A stretch of DNA of 39,085 bases, taken from positions 107,103 through 146,187 of the forward strand of contig JAGCYM010000023.1 in assembly GCA_017960805.1 (NCBI GenBank). Direction: 5' to 3'. The stretch's first letter is position 1. Each line of letters opens with the position of its first letter. The notes under the pieces were generated by a model. That model saw nothing but the letters and a program-made list of their open reading frames with translations, searched no databases and was not told the origin of the DNA. The stretch is from Ruminococcus sp. Its GTDB lineage: Bacteria; Bacillota; Clostridia; Oscillospirales; Ruminococcaceae. A program made the position numbers and the translations under genes. Below, in pieces: positions 1 to 7,879 of the stretch.

Positions 1-1
1 G

Positions 2-460
2 TCAGTAATGATAACAGGAATGCTGACCTACTCAATAGCAGCAAAAGATGCTTCCGGAATGATGATAATGCCGGACAGAGATGAAGCGTTTGAAGTACAG
101 ATCGAGATAGGTGACGATCTGACGGGTGCTGTGATTTCAACCGAATTTGCCGGAGCAAGTGTCTCATACAACATTTCACCGGAAGGAATCCTAACAGCCA
201 AAGCAGATATTCCACTGAAAATTAAAGCCGGTAACTCAGCTACCATACGTGCCGTAACAGCAATTACAGTTGACAATTCTGTTAAGAAGCAGCGCGATGG
301 AGATTATGCGATAAAGCTCTATTTTGGCGTAGAAAACGAAGAAGTCTGGGACATCGCGAAGCGATACAGCACAGATGCTTCTGCTATTATGGAAGAAAAT
401 GATCTGATGAATGAAAAATTAGAAAATGGCAGAATGCTGCTTATACCAATAAAAGAATAA
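2..460 (+). CDS. SPOCS (DUF3794) / LysM domain protein, 3' part
   Basis: This frame is open to the left window edge, so only the C-terminal part is present; the ATG at 8 is probably internal. The first ~110 residues form a beta-rich block resembling the SPOCS/DUF3794 domain of clostridial spore-associated proteins. The last ~45 residues, from 'EEVWDIAKRY' to 'RMLLIPIKE', match a LysM peptidoglycan-binding repeat. SPOCS-LysM proteins are thought to act at the spore surface or cortex. The gene ends 20 bp before spoIVA on the same strand, which supports a sporulation role and co-transcription. The family call is by pattern; the N-terminus is outside the window. Confidence 0.7.
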   Translation, partial: SVMITGMLTYSIAAKDASGMMIMPDRDEAFEVQIEIGDDLTGAVISTEFAGASVSYNISPEGILTAKADIPLKIKAGNSATIRAVTAITVDNSVKKQRDGDYAIKLYFGVENEEVWDIAKRYSTDASAIMEENDLMNEKLENGRMLLIPIKE

Positions 461-480
461 TTCATATAAAGGAGCATACT

Positions 481-1956
481 ATGGCTAAAGACATTTATTC
501 AAGTATCGCTGAACGTACAGGCGGCGATATTTATATTGGCGTTGTAGGCCCTGTGCGAACCGGCAAATCAACATTCATCAAAAGGTTTATGGAATCGCTG
601 GTTATCCCGAATATCAAAAGTGAATTCGTCAGGGAAAGAGCTCTGGATGAACTGCCGCAGTCAGCTGCAGGAAAAACTATCATGACCACCGAACCTAAGT
701 TCATACCGGAAGAAGCAGTAGAGATAAGTCTTGGAAACGGAGCAACATTCAATGTTCGTCTTATCGACTGTGTCGGATACATCGTACCAAGCGCGGTCGG
801 TTACATAGAAAATGAACAGCCTCGCATGGTCATGACTTCATGGTTTGACGAAGAAATTCCATTCAATATGGCTGCTGAAATCGGAACACAAAAAGTTATT
901 ACCGATCACTCGACCATAGGTCTTGTAGTAACAACTGATGGTTCAATTTCAGATATTCCAAGAAATGAATATGAAGAATGCGAGGAAAGAGTAATACGTG
1001 AACTCAGGAGTATAGGAAAGCCATTTATAGTCGTCCTTAACACAGCAACACCGAATTCAGCGGAAACAAAAGCCCTCGCCGCCGAACTGTCTGACAGATA
1101 CGACGCAAAGGTTATACCAGTCAACTGTCTCGACCTTGATGAGAATAACATATGTGAAATGATCCGCGAGATACTATACTCCTTTCCTGTTAAAGAGATT
1201 AACATACGAACTTCTCGATGGATAAACACACTTGAGAAGGGACACTGGCTTAAAAGTGAAATCCTTGACTGTATCCGCGAAGCGGCAAAGGATGTGAAAC
1301 TAGTCCGTGAAGCCTCTCTGACTGCCGAAGCTATCGCAGAATGTCCACATATTTTAAGTGCATCCGTTTCATCTATTGACCTTGGCAAAGGCTCAGTCAC
1401 TATCTCTGCAGATCTTGACAGCAGCCTGTTTTACAAAATACTTGGAGAGGCAACTGGTATTGAGCTTGAAAGTGAAAGCGACCTTATGCCATTACTCATG
1501 GAACTGAACGATATACGAAGGAAATACGAAAGAATCGCTCCGGCTCTTGAAGAAGTTGAAGCACCCGGATATGGAATAGTAATGCCTGAACTTGAAGAAC
1601 TCTCTCTTGAAGAACCAAAGATAATTAAACAAGGCGGCAAATATGGCGTAAGATTAAAGGCTTCAGCCCCTTCAATACATCTGATGAAGGCAAACATCAA
1701 CACAACCGTTTCACCGATAGTTGGAACAGAAAGGCAGTCAGAAGAGCTTGTTATGTATCTTCTCGACGGATTTAACGACGATCCGAAAAAGATCTGGGAA
1801 AGCAATATATTCGGAAAATCTCTTCACGAACTCGTTAATGAAGGCCTCCATAACAAGCTTTACAAGATGCCGGTAGACGCACGAATGAAACTGCAGGAGA
1901 CACTTGAAAGGGTCATAAACGATGGCTGTTCAGGACTGATCTGCTTTATACTGTAA
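481..1956 (+). CDS. spoIVA: Stage IV sporulation protein A (spore coat morphogenetic ATPase)
   Basis: The 491-residue product is close to the usual SpoIVA length (~492 in Bacillus). The N-terminus carries a P-loop, GPVRTGKST at residues 23-31, in the TRAFAC-like ATPase domain, and the C-terminus ends in the typical hydrophobic tail 'CSGLICFIL'. SpoIVA polymerises with ATP hydrolysis on the outer forespore membrane in the mother cell and is the base layer for coat assembly; it is also needed for cortex formation. A good ribosome site, AAAGGAG, lies 8 bp before the ATG. It directly follows the SPOCS/LysM gene. In known species it is under sigma-E control; any promoter here lies left of the window. 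Confidence 0.97.
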   Translation: MAKDIYSSIAERTGGDIYIGVVGPVRTGKSTFIKRFMESLVIPNIKSEFVRERALDELPQSAAGKTIMTTEPKFIPEEAVEISLGNGATFNVRLIDCVGYIVPSAVGYIENEQPRMVMTSWFDEEIPFNMAAEIGTQKVITDHSTIGLVVTTDGSISDIPRNEYEECEERVIRELRSIGKPFIVVLNTATPNSAETKALAAELSDRYDAKVIPVNCLDLDENNICEMIREILYSFPVKEINIRTSRWINTLEKGHWLKSEILDCIREAAKDVKLVREASLTAEAIAECPHILSASVSSIDLGKGSVTISADLDSSLFYKILGEATGIELESESDLMPLLMELNDIRRKYERIAPALEEVEAPGYGIVMPELEELSLEEPKIIKQGGKYGVRLKASAPSIHLMKANINTTVSPIVGTERQSEELVMYLLDGFNDDPKKIWESNIFGKSLHELVNEGLHNKLYKMPVDARMKLQETLERVINDGCSGLICFIL

Positions 1957-1960
1957 CAAA

Positions 1961-1984
1961 AAGGGAGACCACAAAGTCTCCCTA
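1961..1984 (-). terminator. Terminator between convergent spoIVA and PP2C genes
   Basis: AGGGAGAC (1962-1969) and GTCTCCCT (1976-1983) form an 8-bp stem with a 6-nt loop. Read on the minus strand it is followed by TTTTTG, so it best serves the LCP-TatD-PP2C operon; on the plus strand the downstream tract (aatcttctt) is a weaker T-run for spoIVA. Confidence 0.75.
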
Positions 1985-2052
1985 ATCTTCTTATAAATAT
2001 CATTCAGAAACAAATCTTAAGAAATAATCACATTTTTAACTTACTCAGAACT

Positions 2053-2808
2053 TCATTCTTCATACTCATACACTACTGCGGCAACAGTAATATTATCCGT
2101 TCCTCCGCGAAGAAGTGCCTCCTTAACAAGCATATCCAGACGTTTAGGAAGGCTTTTCGGGAGTTCCATTATTTCCTGTATATCATAAGCAGAAAGATAA
2201 TCTGACAATCCGTCACTGCAAAGCATGAGCACATCACCGTACTCCATGCCTCCCTCTATCTCTTCAACTTCTATGATCGGATCAGTCTTAACATTTCCGA
2301 ACGCGGGAAATATAATATTCCTGTGTATATGAGTCTTGCGTTCCTCCTGAGTAATAGAGCCACCTTCATACAAAAGCTGAACAAGTGACTGATCACGCGA
2401 CAACTGACGGATACGTCCGGAACGAAAACGATAGAGACGTGAATCGCCCACATTGAAAGCCATTACTGTATTTTCATCTGCAACAGCAATTCCACAAAGT
2501 GTAGTCTGCATATTCCTGCTGTCAGGATCGTCTTCACTGTAATCAGCAAGACTGCGATGAATCTCCATAAGACCAGCTTTAAGCTCACCTTTACGGTAAT
2601 CAGTGACATCACGTACCATCTCAAGGCACATACGTGATGCAAGCTCTCCCGCATTTTCTCCGGATACTCCATCAGAAACTGCAGCAATAAACGGTGCAGA
2701 CAATTTATGCTCCAGTCTGCCGTCGGTCAGAACGTTTCTGCCTACTAAAAGAGCATCTTCATTATGAGGCATTATACCTTTTTCAGTTATACCACAGCAG
2801 TAAAACAT
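2053..2808 (-). CDS. PP2C-family serine/threonine protein phosphatase
   Basis: The product is a metal-dependent PP2C phosphatase of the soluble PrpC/Stp type, about 251 residues. Visible motifs are 'MPHNEDALLVG' near the N-terminus, 'AAVSDGVSGENAGELASR', 'MLCSDGLSDYL' and 'GGTDNITVAAVV', which supply the Asp/Gly metal-binding set. The frame extends upstream to 2853, but the start at 2808 (MFYCCG) is preferred because AAGAGGT sits 5 bp upstream and the longer form would overlap tatD. It lies 11 bp after tatD in an operon with the LCP-like gene. PrpC enzymes usually pair with a PASTA Ser/Thr kinase; none is in the window. Confidence 0.93.
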   Translation of the reverse strand: MFYCCGITEKGIMPHNEDALLVGRNVLTDGRLEHKLSAPFIAAVSDGVSGENAGELASRMCLEMVRDVTDYRKGELKAGLMEIHRSLADYSEDDPDSRNMQTTLCGIAVADENTVMAFNVGDSRLYRFRSGRIRQLSRDQSLVQLLYEGGSITQEERKTHIHRNIIFPAFGNVKTDPIIEVEEIEGGMEYGDVLMLCSDGLSDYLSAYDIQEIMELPKSLPKRLDMLVKEALLRGGTDNITVAAVVYEYEE

Positions 2809-2819
2809 ACATGACCTCT

Positions 2820-3584
2820 TTAAATTGAATAGAATCTCTTTGCATTCTCGCAAGTAATATCAAGCAGTTCCTGAGCATCCAATCCCTTTATGGAAGCTGC
2901 TGCCTGAGCTGTGTAAGCTATTAATGAACTGTCACACCGTCTGCCTCTGAAAGGCTCCGGAGCCATATATGGGCAATCAGTCTCGAGCAGAAGTCTGTCT
3001 ATGGGTACTTCCGCAAGAGCTTTACAAGGTTTTTTAGCGTTCTTGAAAGTGATAACACCAGTAAATCCGACATACATTCCAAGTTTAACTACTTCTCTGG
3101 CAATTTCTGCAGAATATGAGAAACAGTGAACAACACCTTCAGGGCGATGCTTTTTCAGAAGATCCATTGTATCCTCAGCCGCATCACGACTGTGTACAAT
3201 TATCGGAAGGCCTAGTTCTTTGGCCAGTACAATCTGTTCTTCAAATAAGACAAGCTGCTTTTCACGGTCATATCCGTCATAATGATAGTCAAGACCAATC
3301 TCACCAATGGCTCTGACTTTCGGATTTGACTTTACTGTATTGCTTACAATTGATAAGTAGTCAGCTGGATTTGTGTCAATACTCTCTGGATGTATTCCTG
3401 AAGCAGCATAGATATAATCATATTGTGATGCAATAGAAGCATTCTCAACAGTATCCCCTACTCCTGAGGATGCAAGCATAACATACTTTACACCCTTTTC
3501 AGGCAACTCAGCGAGAACATTTTCTCTGTCCTCATCAAAGGCACTGTCGGCATAATGAGCGTGTGTATCAAAAATGTTATTCAT
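2820..3584 (-). CDS. tatD: TatD-family metal-dependent hydrolase (DNase)
   Basis: The 254-residue protein has the TatD/YcfH TIM-barrel metal ligands: 'DTHAHYAD' at residues 6-13, 'IGEIGLDYHY', 'IIVHSRDA', 'VVHCFSY' and 'LLLETDCPYMAP', ending in 'ENAKRFY'. TatD proteins are divalent-metal phosphoesterases with 3'-5' exonuclease activity. The start codon overlaps the stop of the upstream LCP-like gene by one base, so the two are translationally coupled. A radical SAM protein of the TatD-associated family is encoded about 3.3 kb away on the other strand (6915-7529), a linkage known for this family. Confidence 0.94.
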   Translation of the reverse strand: MNNIFDTHAHYADSAFDEDRENVLAELPEKGVKYVMLASSGVGDTVENASIASQYDYIYAASGIHPESIDTNPADYLSIVSNTVKSNPKVRAIGEIGLDYHYDGYDREKQLVLFEEQIVLAKELGLPIIVHSRDAAEDTMDLLKKHRPEGVVHCFSYSAEIAREVVKLGMYVGFTGVITFKNAKKPCKALAEVPIDRLLLETDCPYMAPEPFRGRRCDSSLIAYTAQAAASIKGLDAQELLDITCENAKRFYSI

Positions 3585-4474
3585 TACTTTGATTCGTACT
3601 GTGTATAGTATCTATCCTTAAAATCGTTAATTGTTCCCTGAGCAATAATGAAATCAGAATCTGCATCCATACCGTCCAGTGGGTAAAATGATGCTATTGA
3701 ATTTCCGTCGCCTCTTTCAAGCATTGTCTTGATAGCAACCTTATGCTTCTTGTAATCAACTGCTGTGATATCAGTCTCAGTCATGTTTACAAGGCTGTTG
3801 AAGCTGTTGTCAAAGCTATCTGAAACACGGACAAGATCAGACTGGTTGACCATGTTCTTCATAAGAGCGCTGGCAGTACTTGCACGCTCATTCTCTCCGC
3901 CGTTGAACAAAGCATAAGTAACAAGCTTATCGATCTGTTCTGAATTGAGGTACTGCTCAGAACCATCACCGTTAAAACCAGCAATATCATCTGCGATAGG
4001 ATAAGTTACACCGCCCATGATATCACAGATCTTAACAAATGCTTCTGAATTGAGCTTCATATACTTATCGACTGTAATGCCAAAGACTTTCTCAGTAAAT
4101 GAAACCGCTTCACTTGATCCACCCTGCTCATAGCAGGATTTGATTCCCTTCTGCTCACCATCAATAAGTGCGATTGTATTTGAAGGGATGCATACAAATA
4201 TCAGCTTCTTGTCCTTTGGAATAGAACGCAGAAGCATAAAAGTTGTAGAACACTTCTTATCGGGCTCGTCAAGAATGAAAAGGATTGTATGATTATCCTC
4301 ATATGTTGTAGTAACAACCTGCTTCGGAGGCGGCTCTGAAAGTTCCTTCTTTCCATCGATAACCCCCAGATGACGCAGGAGGGCAAAAGTTCCTCCGCCT
4401 AAAATCAGGATACCGATGAATATCGTAATGAGATATGGAACAGCAATGCTTCCGACTTTCTGATTCTTTGACAT
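3584..4474 (-). CDS. LytR-CpsA-Psr (LCP)-like membrane protein
   Basis: The 296-residue protein has a short cytoplasmic N-terminus, one membrane helix (about residues 9-34) and an extracellular domain. The segment from 'NHTILFILDEPDKKCSTTFMLL' (split here: NHTILFILDEP, then TTFMLLRSIPKD) through 'FVCIPSNTIALIDG' and 'GITVDKYMKLNSEAFVKICD' resembles an LCP domain, which transfers teichoic acids or capsule glycans to peptidoglycan. The canonical Arg-rich lipid-phosphate motif is not obvious, so it may be a divergent or non-catalytic member. It is the first gene of the LCP-tatD-PP2C operon. A ribosome site AAAGGAG precedes the ATG. Confidence 0.68.
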   Translation of the reverse strand: MSKNQKVGSIAVPYLITIFIGILILGGGTFALLRHLGVIDGKKELSEPPPKQVVTTTYEDNHTILFILDEPDKKCSTTFMLLRSIPKDKKLIFVCIPSNTIALIDGEQKGIKSCYEQGGSSEAVSFTEKVFGITVDKYMKLNSEAFVKICDIMGGVTYPIADDIAGFNGDGSEQYLNSEQIDKLVTYALFNGGENERASTASALMKNMVNQSDLVRVSDSFDNSFNSLVNMTETDITAVDYKKHKVAIKTMLERGDGNSIASFYPLDGMDADSDFIIAQGTINDFKDRYYTQYESK

Positions 4475-4514
4475 GATTTATGTTTCTCCTTTCGATTTGA
4501 CACCCGAGTCAACT

Positions 4515-4559
4515 ATTCGTATAAGTGACGAATAAAATTATTCACCGTAAAGTGAATAA
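4515..4559. repeat. Two tandem inverted repeats, possible operators or leader hairpins
   Basis: ATTCGT-7-ACGAAT (4515-4533) is followed 4 bp later by TTATTCAC-6-GTGAATAA (4538-4559). Both lie 40-85 bp upstream of the LCP-like start. They may be operator sites or hairpins in the 5' leader of the minus-strand transcript; which one cannot be told from sequence. Confidence 0.5.
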
Positions 4560-4669
4560 AATTCATCTTTCAAATTCGACCTTATCTGCAAACAACGTAA
4601 AATCCATACATACAGTTTTTCAACTTTTCAACAGCGAAATGGGTATAGAACAAGCGTTTTAACACTTGA

Positions 4670-4701
4670 TTCAACAGTCTGTTGAAAGCGAACACGTGTT
4701 C
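4670..4701. repeat. Adjacent palindromes TTCAACA-3-TGTTGAA and GAACACGTGTTC
   Basis: TTCAACA gtc TGTTGAA (4670-4686) and the perfect 12-bp palindrome GAACACGTGTTC (4690-4701) are separated by 3 bp, in the middle of the divergent region. Two perfect dyads this close are unlikely to be trivial; a dimeric regulator site is the natural reading, but no regulator is identified. Confidence 0.5.
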
Positions 4702-4786
4702 ACGAAAAATCGCCATTTTCACAATATGATGTGCAAAGCCTGCAATTTTCCGTCTATATATATACAGAAAAAAATGTCTGCAGTAC

Positions 4787-4814
4787 TTGAAATATTCTGC
4801 ATTTGTGGTATAAT
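4787..4814 (+). promoter_or_regulatory. Sigma-A promoter for alr operon
   Basis: TTGAAA (4787-4792), 16-bp spacer, TATAAT (4809-4814). The predicted start is near 4821, giving a leader of about 245 nt before alr. Confidence 0.75.
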
Positions 4815-4820
4815 GGGAAA

Positions 4821-4879
4821 GTAGCATCATTCTTAATGTTGAAAACATTGTTGAGAATTTCTCAGTTTTTCCGTGCTAC
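4821..4879 (+). promoter_or_regulatory. Candidate structured 5' leader (three-way junction) of alr mRNA
   Basis: An outer stem GTAGCA (4821-4826) / TGCTAC (4874-4879) encloses two hairpins: AATGTT-gaa-AACATT (4835-4849) and TGAG-5-CTCA (4852-4864). The outer stem begins at the predicted transcription start. The fold is from visual pairing only; it matches no riboswitch class I recognise. Confidence 0.4.
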
Positions 4880-5065
4880 AATTATCATTATTTCGAAGAC
4901 ATTTTATTCACATTTGCTCTTCAATTATTCATTCTGAATTTCTGATGAATAATCAGTGCATGTCCGATTATGTCAATATTGAATATTATATCATATATTT
5001 ATGCAAAATGCAACAGGCGCAAATACAAAATAGTCTGTTTCTCAGAAAGAAAGGATATGTAAATC

Positions 5066-6202
5066 ATGAAACCATATCTTAAAAGGGCTTGGGCGGAGGT
5101 ATCACTCTCTCAGCTCAGAAAAAATGTAGAAATAATCAAAGGACTCAATTCACAGCCGACCGAGATCATGGCGGTTGTTAAGGCCGACGCATATGGTCAC
5201 GGTGATGCGCATATAGTCCGCACACTAGCACAGGACTGTGGAATAAACTATTTTGCTGTATCAAATCTCGACGAAGCCATCGCTGTCAGGAACTATGCTC
5301 CGAACGCTGAGATACTGATACTTGGTTATACCCCACCTGAATATGCGCATGAAATATCCATGTATAATATTATTCAAGGTGTTGTCTCAACTGAGTACGC
5401 ACAGGCTCTCGCTCAGAATTCCCCTGCCTCGATACGTTGTCACATTAAGATTGACACTGGCATGGGGCGAATCGGACTGAAACATGATACCCCATCCGAA
5501 TGCGCAGATGAAATCGCTGAGATGATGAAGATAAACAAGCTTTCAGTCGAAGGAATATATACACATTTTGCAGTCGCAGACAGCGATGATCCCGACAATG
5601 TCTCTTATACAGACAAACAGCAGAATTTTATTCTTGATACTTACAATGAACTTATCAGTCGTGGCATAAAGCTTAAGCACTGTCATTTTATGAACAGCGC
5701 AGCAACCTGTTACAGGAACACCTCACAAAGCACTCTCAGCCGAGCAGGCATTATACTCTATGGTCTGCATCCTGATATCAGCCTTGACATTCCGGAGGGA
5801 CTGGCTCCAGTAATGGAACTTAAAGCTGTTATATCTCACGTAAAAACAGTAAAGAGCGGTGACTGCATCAGTTACGGAAGAACATTTGTAGCAGGCCGCG
5901 AAATGCGCATAGCTACCATAACAATCGGATACGCAGACGGTTATTCACGTCTTCTTTCAGGAAAGGGAGAAATTCTTGTTCATGGGAAGCGCTGCAAAAT
6001 AGTCGGAAGAGTCTGCATGGACCAGCTGATGATAGATGTAAGCGGAGTTCCTGAAGCTATGGCCGGCGATATTGTTACCCTCATCGGCAGAGAAGGCAAT
6101 GATATCATCACTGCTGATGAGCTCGCACAGATCTACGGAACTATCGGTTACGAGGTCGTATGCGGCATATCAAAGCGAGTACCCCGTATCTACATAGACT
6201 AA
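5066..6202 (+). CDS. alr: Alanine racemase
   Basis: This PLP-dependent fold-type III racemase makes D-alanine for peptidoglycan. It has 378 residues, typical for the family. 'MAVVKADAYGHG' carries the PLP lysine (K39), and 'CISYGRTF' carries the catalytic tyrosine of the C-terminal domain (Y270). 'VGRVCMDQLMIDV' and 'YEVVCGISKRVPR' are further family hallmarks. The start has an AAAGGA ribosome site about 10 bp upstream. It is the first gene of an operon with the lipoprotein and radical SAM genes, driven by the promoter at 4787-4814 through a long structured leader. Cytoplasmic; very likely the main cell-wall racemase. Confidence 0.97.
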   Translation: MKPYLKRAWAEVSLSQLRKNVEIIKGLNSQPTEIMAVVKADAYGHGDAHIVRTLAQDCGINYFAVSNLDEAIAVRNYAPNAEILILGYTPPEYAHEISMYNIIQGVVSTEYAQALAQNSPASIRCHIKIDTGMGRIGLKHDTPSECADEIAEMMKINKLSVEGIYTHFAVADSDDPDNVSYTDKQQNFILDTYNELISRGIKLKHCHFMNSAATCYRNTSQSTLSRAGIILYGLHPDISLDIPEGLAPVMELKAVISHVKTVKSGDCISYGRTFVAGREMRIATITIGYADGYSRLLSGKGEILVHGKRCKIVGRVCMDQLMIDVSGVPEAMAGDIVTLIGREGNDIITADELAQIYGTIGYEVVCGISKRVPRIYID

Positions 6203-6212
6203 GGAGATGAAT

Positions 6213-6914
6213 ATGAATAAGAAAATTTCAATTATCCCCATTGTTGCAATACTTCTTAGCGGATGCAACGTAAATGTTGATGCTTCTGAGCCACCCAAGG
6301 GGTATGACAGCAGTATAACGCTCCAGGCCGAGGTCAGTACTTTGATAACTGACTGTACCCAGATCGCAGAGTACAGGCTCATGTTAGAATATCCAGAGCT
6401 TGAAAGCAGCATTTCTTATCCAGACCCGGAAACATCAGTCATCGAGTTCAACCGTCCTGAAAACTGGGATGAAAGATCACTTGAAACTCTGTGCAGACAT
6501 GGTGAACTCACCTTCAGAAAAGGAACTGAAACCGCAACTGACTCCGATGGTCAGACTATCCCGTCAGGAGAGATACTTCTCCAGAATACTGACATAGCTA
6601 CCGCATGGGCTGGTATGATGTCAACTGATCTTGGTCCGACATATGTAGTGAACGTAAAAATGAGCGACATCGGAAGGGATAAATTCGCTGCAGCTACAGA
6701 AGAACTTGCGGGAACGGACACACCGATATCAATCTGGTACGACAATGATATGATATCCGCTCCTACAGTCAATACTGCAATAACCAACGGAGAGGCAATT
6801 ATATCCGGTGATTTTACTGTAGAATCTGCCAACGAGCTCGCCGCATCCATAAACAGCGGAACTCTGCCATGCGGACTTACAATAACTGATTTCAAGATCG
6901 GAGAAGATAAATAA
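6213..6914 (+). CDS. Lipoprotein with SecD P1-like extracellular domain
   Basis: A short lipoprotein signal ends in the lipobox LLSGC. The rest resembles the periplasmic P1 region of SecD: a base-like segment 'GEILLQNTDIATAW' and a head-like segment, 'VVNVKMSDIGRDKFAAATEE' followed by 'MISAPTVNTAITNGEAIISG' and 'FTVESANELAASINSGTLP'. SecD P1 helps protein translocation on the outer membrane face. Here no transmembrane helices follow, so the domain is anchored only by lipid. The ATG at 6213 is preferred over 6207 because AGGAG (6202-6206) lies 6 bp before it and touches the other. Between alr and the radical SAM gene; function unknown. Confidence 0.75.
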   Translation: MNKKISIIPIVAILLSGCNVNVDASEPPKGYDSSITLQAEVSTLITDCTQIAEYRLMLEYPELESSISYPDPETSVIEFNRPENWDERSLETLCRHGELTFRKGTETATDSDGQTIPSGEILLQNTDIATAWAGMMSTDLGPTYVVNVKMSDIGRDKFAAATEELAGTDTPISIWYDNDMISAPTVNTAITNGEAIISGDFTVESANELAASINSGTLPCGLTITDFKIGEDK

Positions 6915-7529
6915 ATGAAAAAGGCAATGACCATTTCCTATGAAGTTGGAAATAATCTATACATAAACCTTACAAATAAATGCCCGTGTGCATGCACATT
7001 TTGTATCCGTACTCATGCGGACGGAGCGTATGGATCAGATCCTCTGTGGCTCGAGCATGAGCCTTCATTCAGTGAGATATTTGATGACCTTGCAAAACGC
7101 AATCTCACTAAGTATGATGAAATTGTATTCTGCGGATACGGCGAGCCTACTGAAAGGATCAACGATGTTGTAGTCGTTGCTAAGGCTCTCAGAATGATTC
7201 CAGACCGCCCTAAACTCAGGATCAACACAAATGGTCTGGGCGACCTTGTAAACGGAAGAAGTGTTGCAGGTGAACTCTGTGCGGTCATGGACACAGTATC
7301 AGTCAGCCTCAACGCAGGGACCAAGGATGAATATATGGCTGTAACTCGACCCAAATTTGACAATGCCTGGGAAGCAATGCAGAAATTCACATCTGACTGT
7401 GTAAAAACAGGACAGGCAGAAATAATTATGTCGATTGTTGATGTAATCCCACAGGAACAGATAGATGCCTCGAAAAAGGTATGCGAAAGCCTTGGTGCTA
7501 CACTGAGGATCCGAACATTTGATGACTGA
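6915..7529 (+). CDS. TatD-associated radical SAM protein
   Basis: The 204-residue protein has the radical SAM cluster motif C23-x3-C27-x2-C30 ('NKCPCACTFC', with an extra Cys25) and the 'CGYGEPTER' glycine/glutamate motif. Its short length and the 'YINLTNKCPC' start fit the family known as TatD-linked radical SAM proteins. The reaction is unknown. The start codon follows the lipoprotein stop with no gap; GGAGAA lies upstream inside that gene. tatD itself is nearby at 2820-3584. The family link is from memory of the conserved genomic association, not a search. Confidence 0.82.
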   Translation: MKKAMTISYEVGNNLYINLTNKCPCACTFCIRTHADGAYGSDPLWLEHEPSFSEIFDDLAKRNLTKYDEIVFCGYGEPTERINDVVVVAKALRMIPDRPKLRINTNGLGDLVNGRSVAGELCAVMDTVSVSLNAGTKDEYMAVTRPKFDNAWEAMQKFTSDCVKTGQAEIIMSIVDVIPQEQIDASKKVCESLGATLRIRTFDD

Positions 7530-7634
7530 GCCAGCATTTTTCTCTTCATCTTCAAATTAGCAGTATCAACAAATCTTAGCAGACTTTTTTGTACAGATTT
7601 TCAGTTATTAGCTATGGAAAACAAATACAAAATA

Positions 7635-7643
7635 TGTTATAAT
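7635..7643 (+). promoter_or_regulatory. Extended -10 promoter for small membrane protein / ilvE
   Basis: TG-n-TATAAT (TG 7635-7636, TATAAT 7638-7643) with no clear -35. It lies 42 bp upstream of the small ORF at 7685. Confidence 0.6.
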
Positions 7644-7684
7644 TATTATTGGCGCAATCCAATATCCCATAGAGGAGGAATATT

Positions 7685-7816
7685 ATGGATAAGAAGACCA
7701 AAATCATCCTTGCAGTTTCAATTACCGGCGCAGTCGTGGCAGTAGGTGCTGCGGCAACAGCAACCGTTATCGTCTGCAAGAAAATCTACGAGAAGAAATA
7801 CTTCTCTGCTAACTAA
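7685..7816 (+). CDS. 43-residue single-pass membrane peptide
   Basis: The sequence starts MDKKTKIILAVSI and has one hydrophobic segment of about 24 residues (7-31, alanine/valine/isoleucine rich), then a basic, lysine-rich tail ending YFSAN. A strong ribosome site, GAGGAGGAA, lies 4-5 bp before the ATG and an extended -10 promoter precedes it, so translation is well supported. The topology is probably N-in with a single helix. It lies 63 bp before ilvE. No family is recognised; it could be a small membrane regulator. Confidence 0.7.
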   Translation: MDKKTKIILAVSITGAVVAVGAAATATVIVCKKIYEKKYFSAN

Positions 7817-7879
7817 GTTTATCATAATTCCATCGTTCAAAGATGAACGAGGAAAATATATCAAAGAAGGTTGTATAAA

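Larger units (their letters stand above)
4475..5065. other. 591-bp divergent intergenic region, palindrome-rich
   Basis: This is the divergent control region between the LCP-like operon (-) and alr (+). It contains a strong plus promoter, a structured leader, two inverted repeats near the LCP side and two palindromes in the middle, each listed separately. The open frames at 4582-4848 (-) and 4873-5082 (+) show no ribosome site, no family resemblance and low-complexity AT-rich composition, so I do not call them genes. I could not identify a convincing sigma-A promoter for the LCP operon. Confidence 0.6.

Noticed and set aside
4582-5082. Open frames of 88 (-) and 69 (+) residues in the LCP/alr intergenic region
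   Set aside because: They have no ribosome site and no recognised family, and they overlap promoter, palindromes and leader elements; composition is that of AT-rich non-coding DNA.
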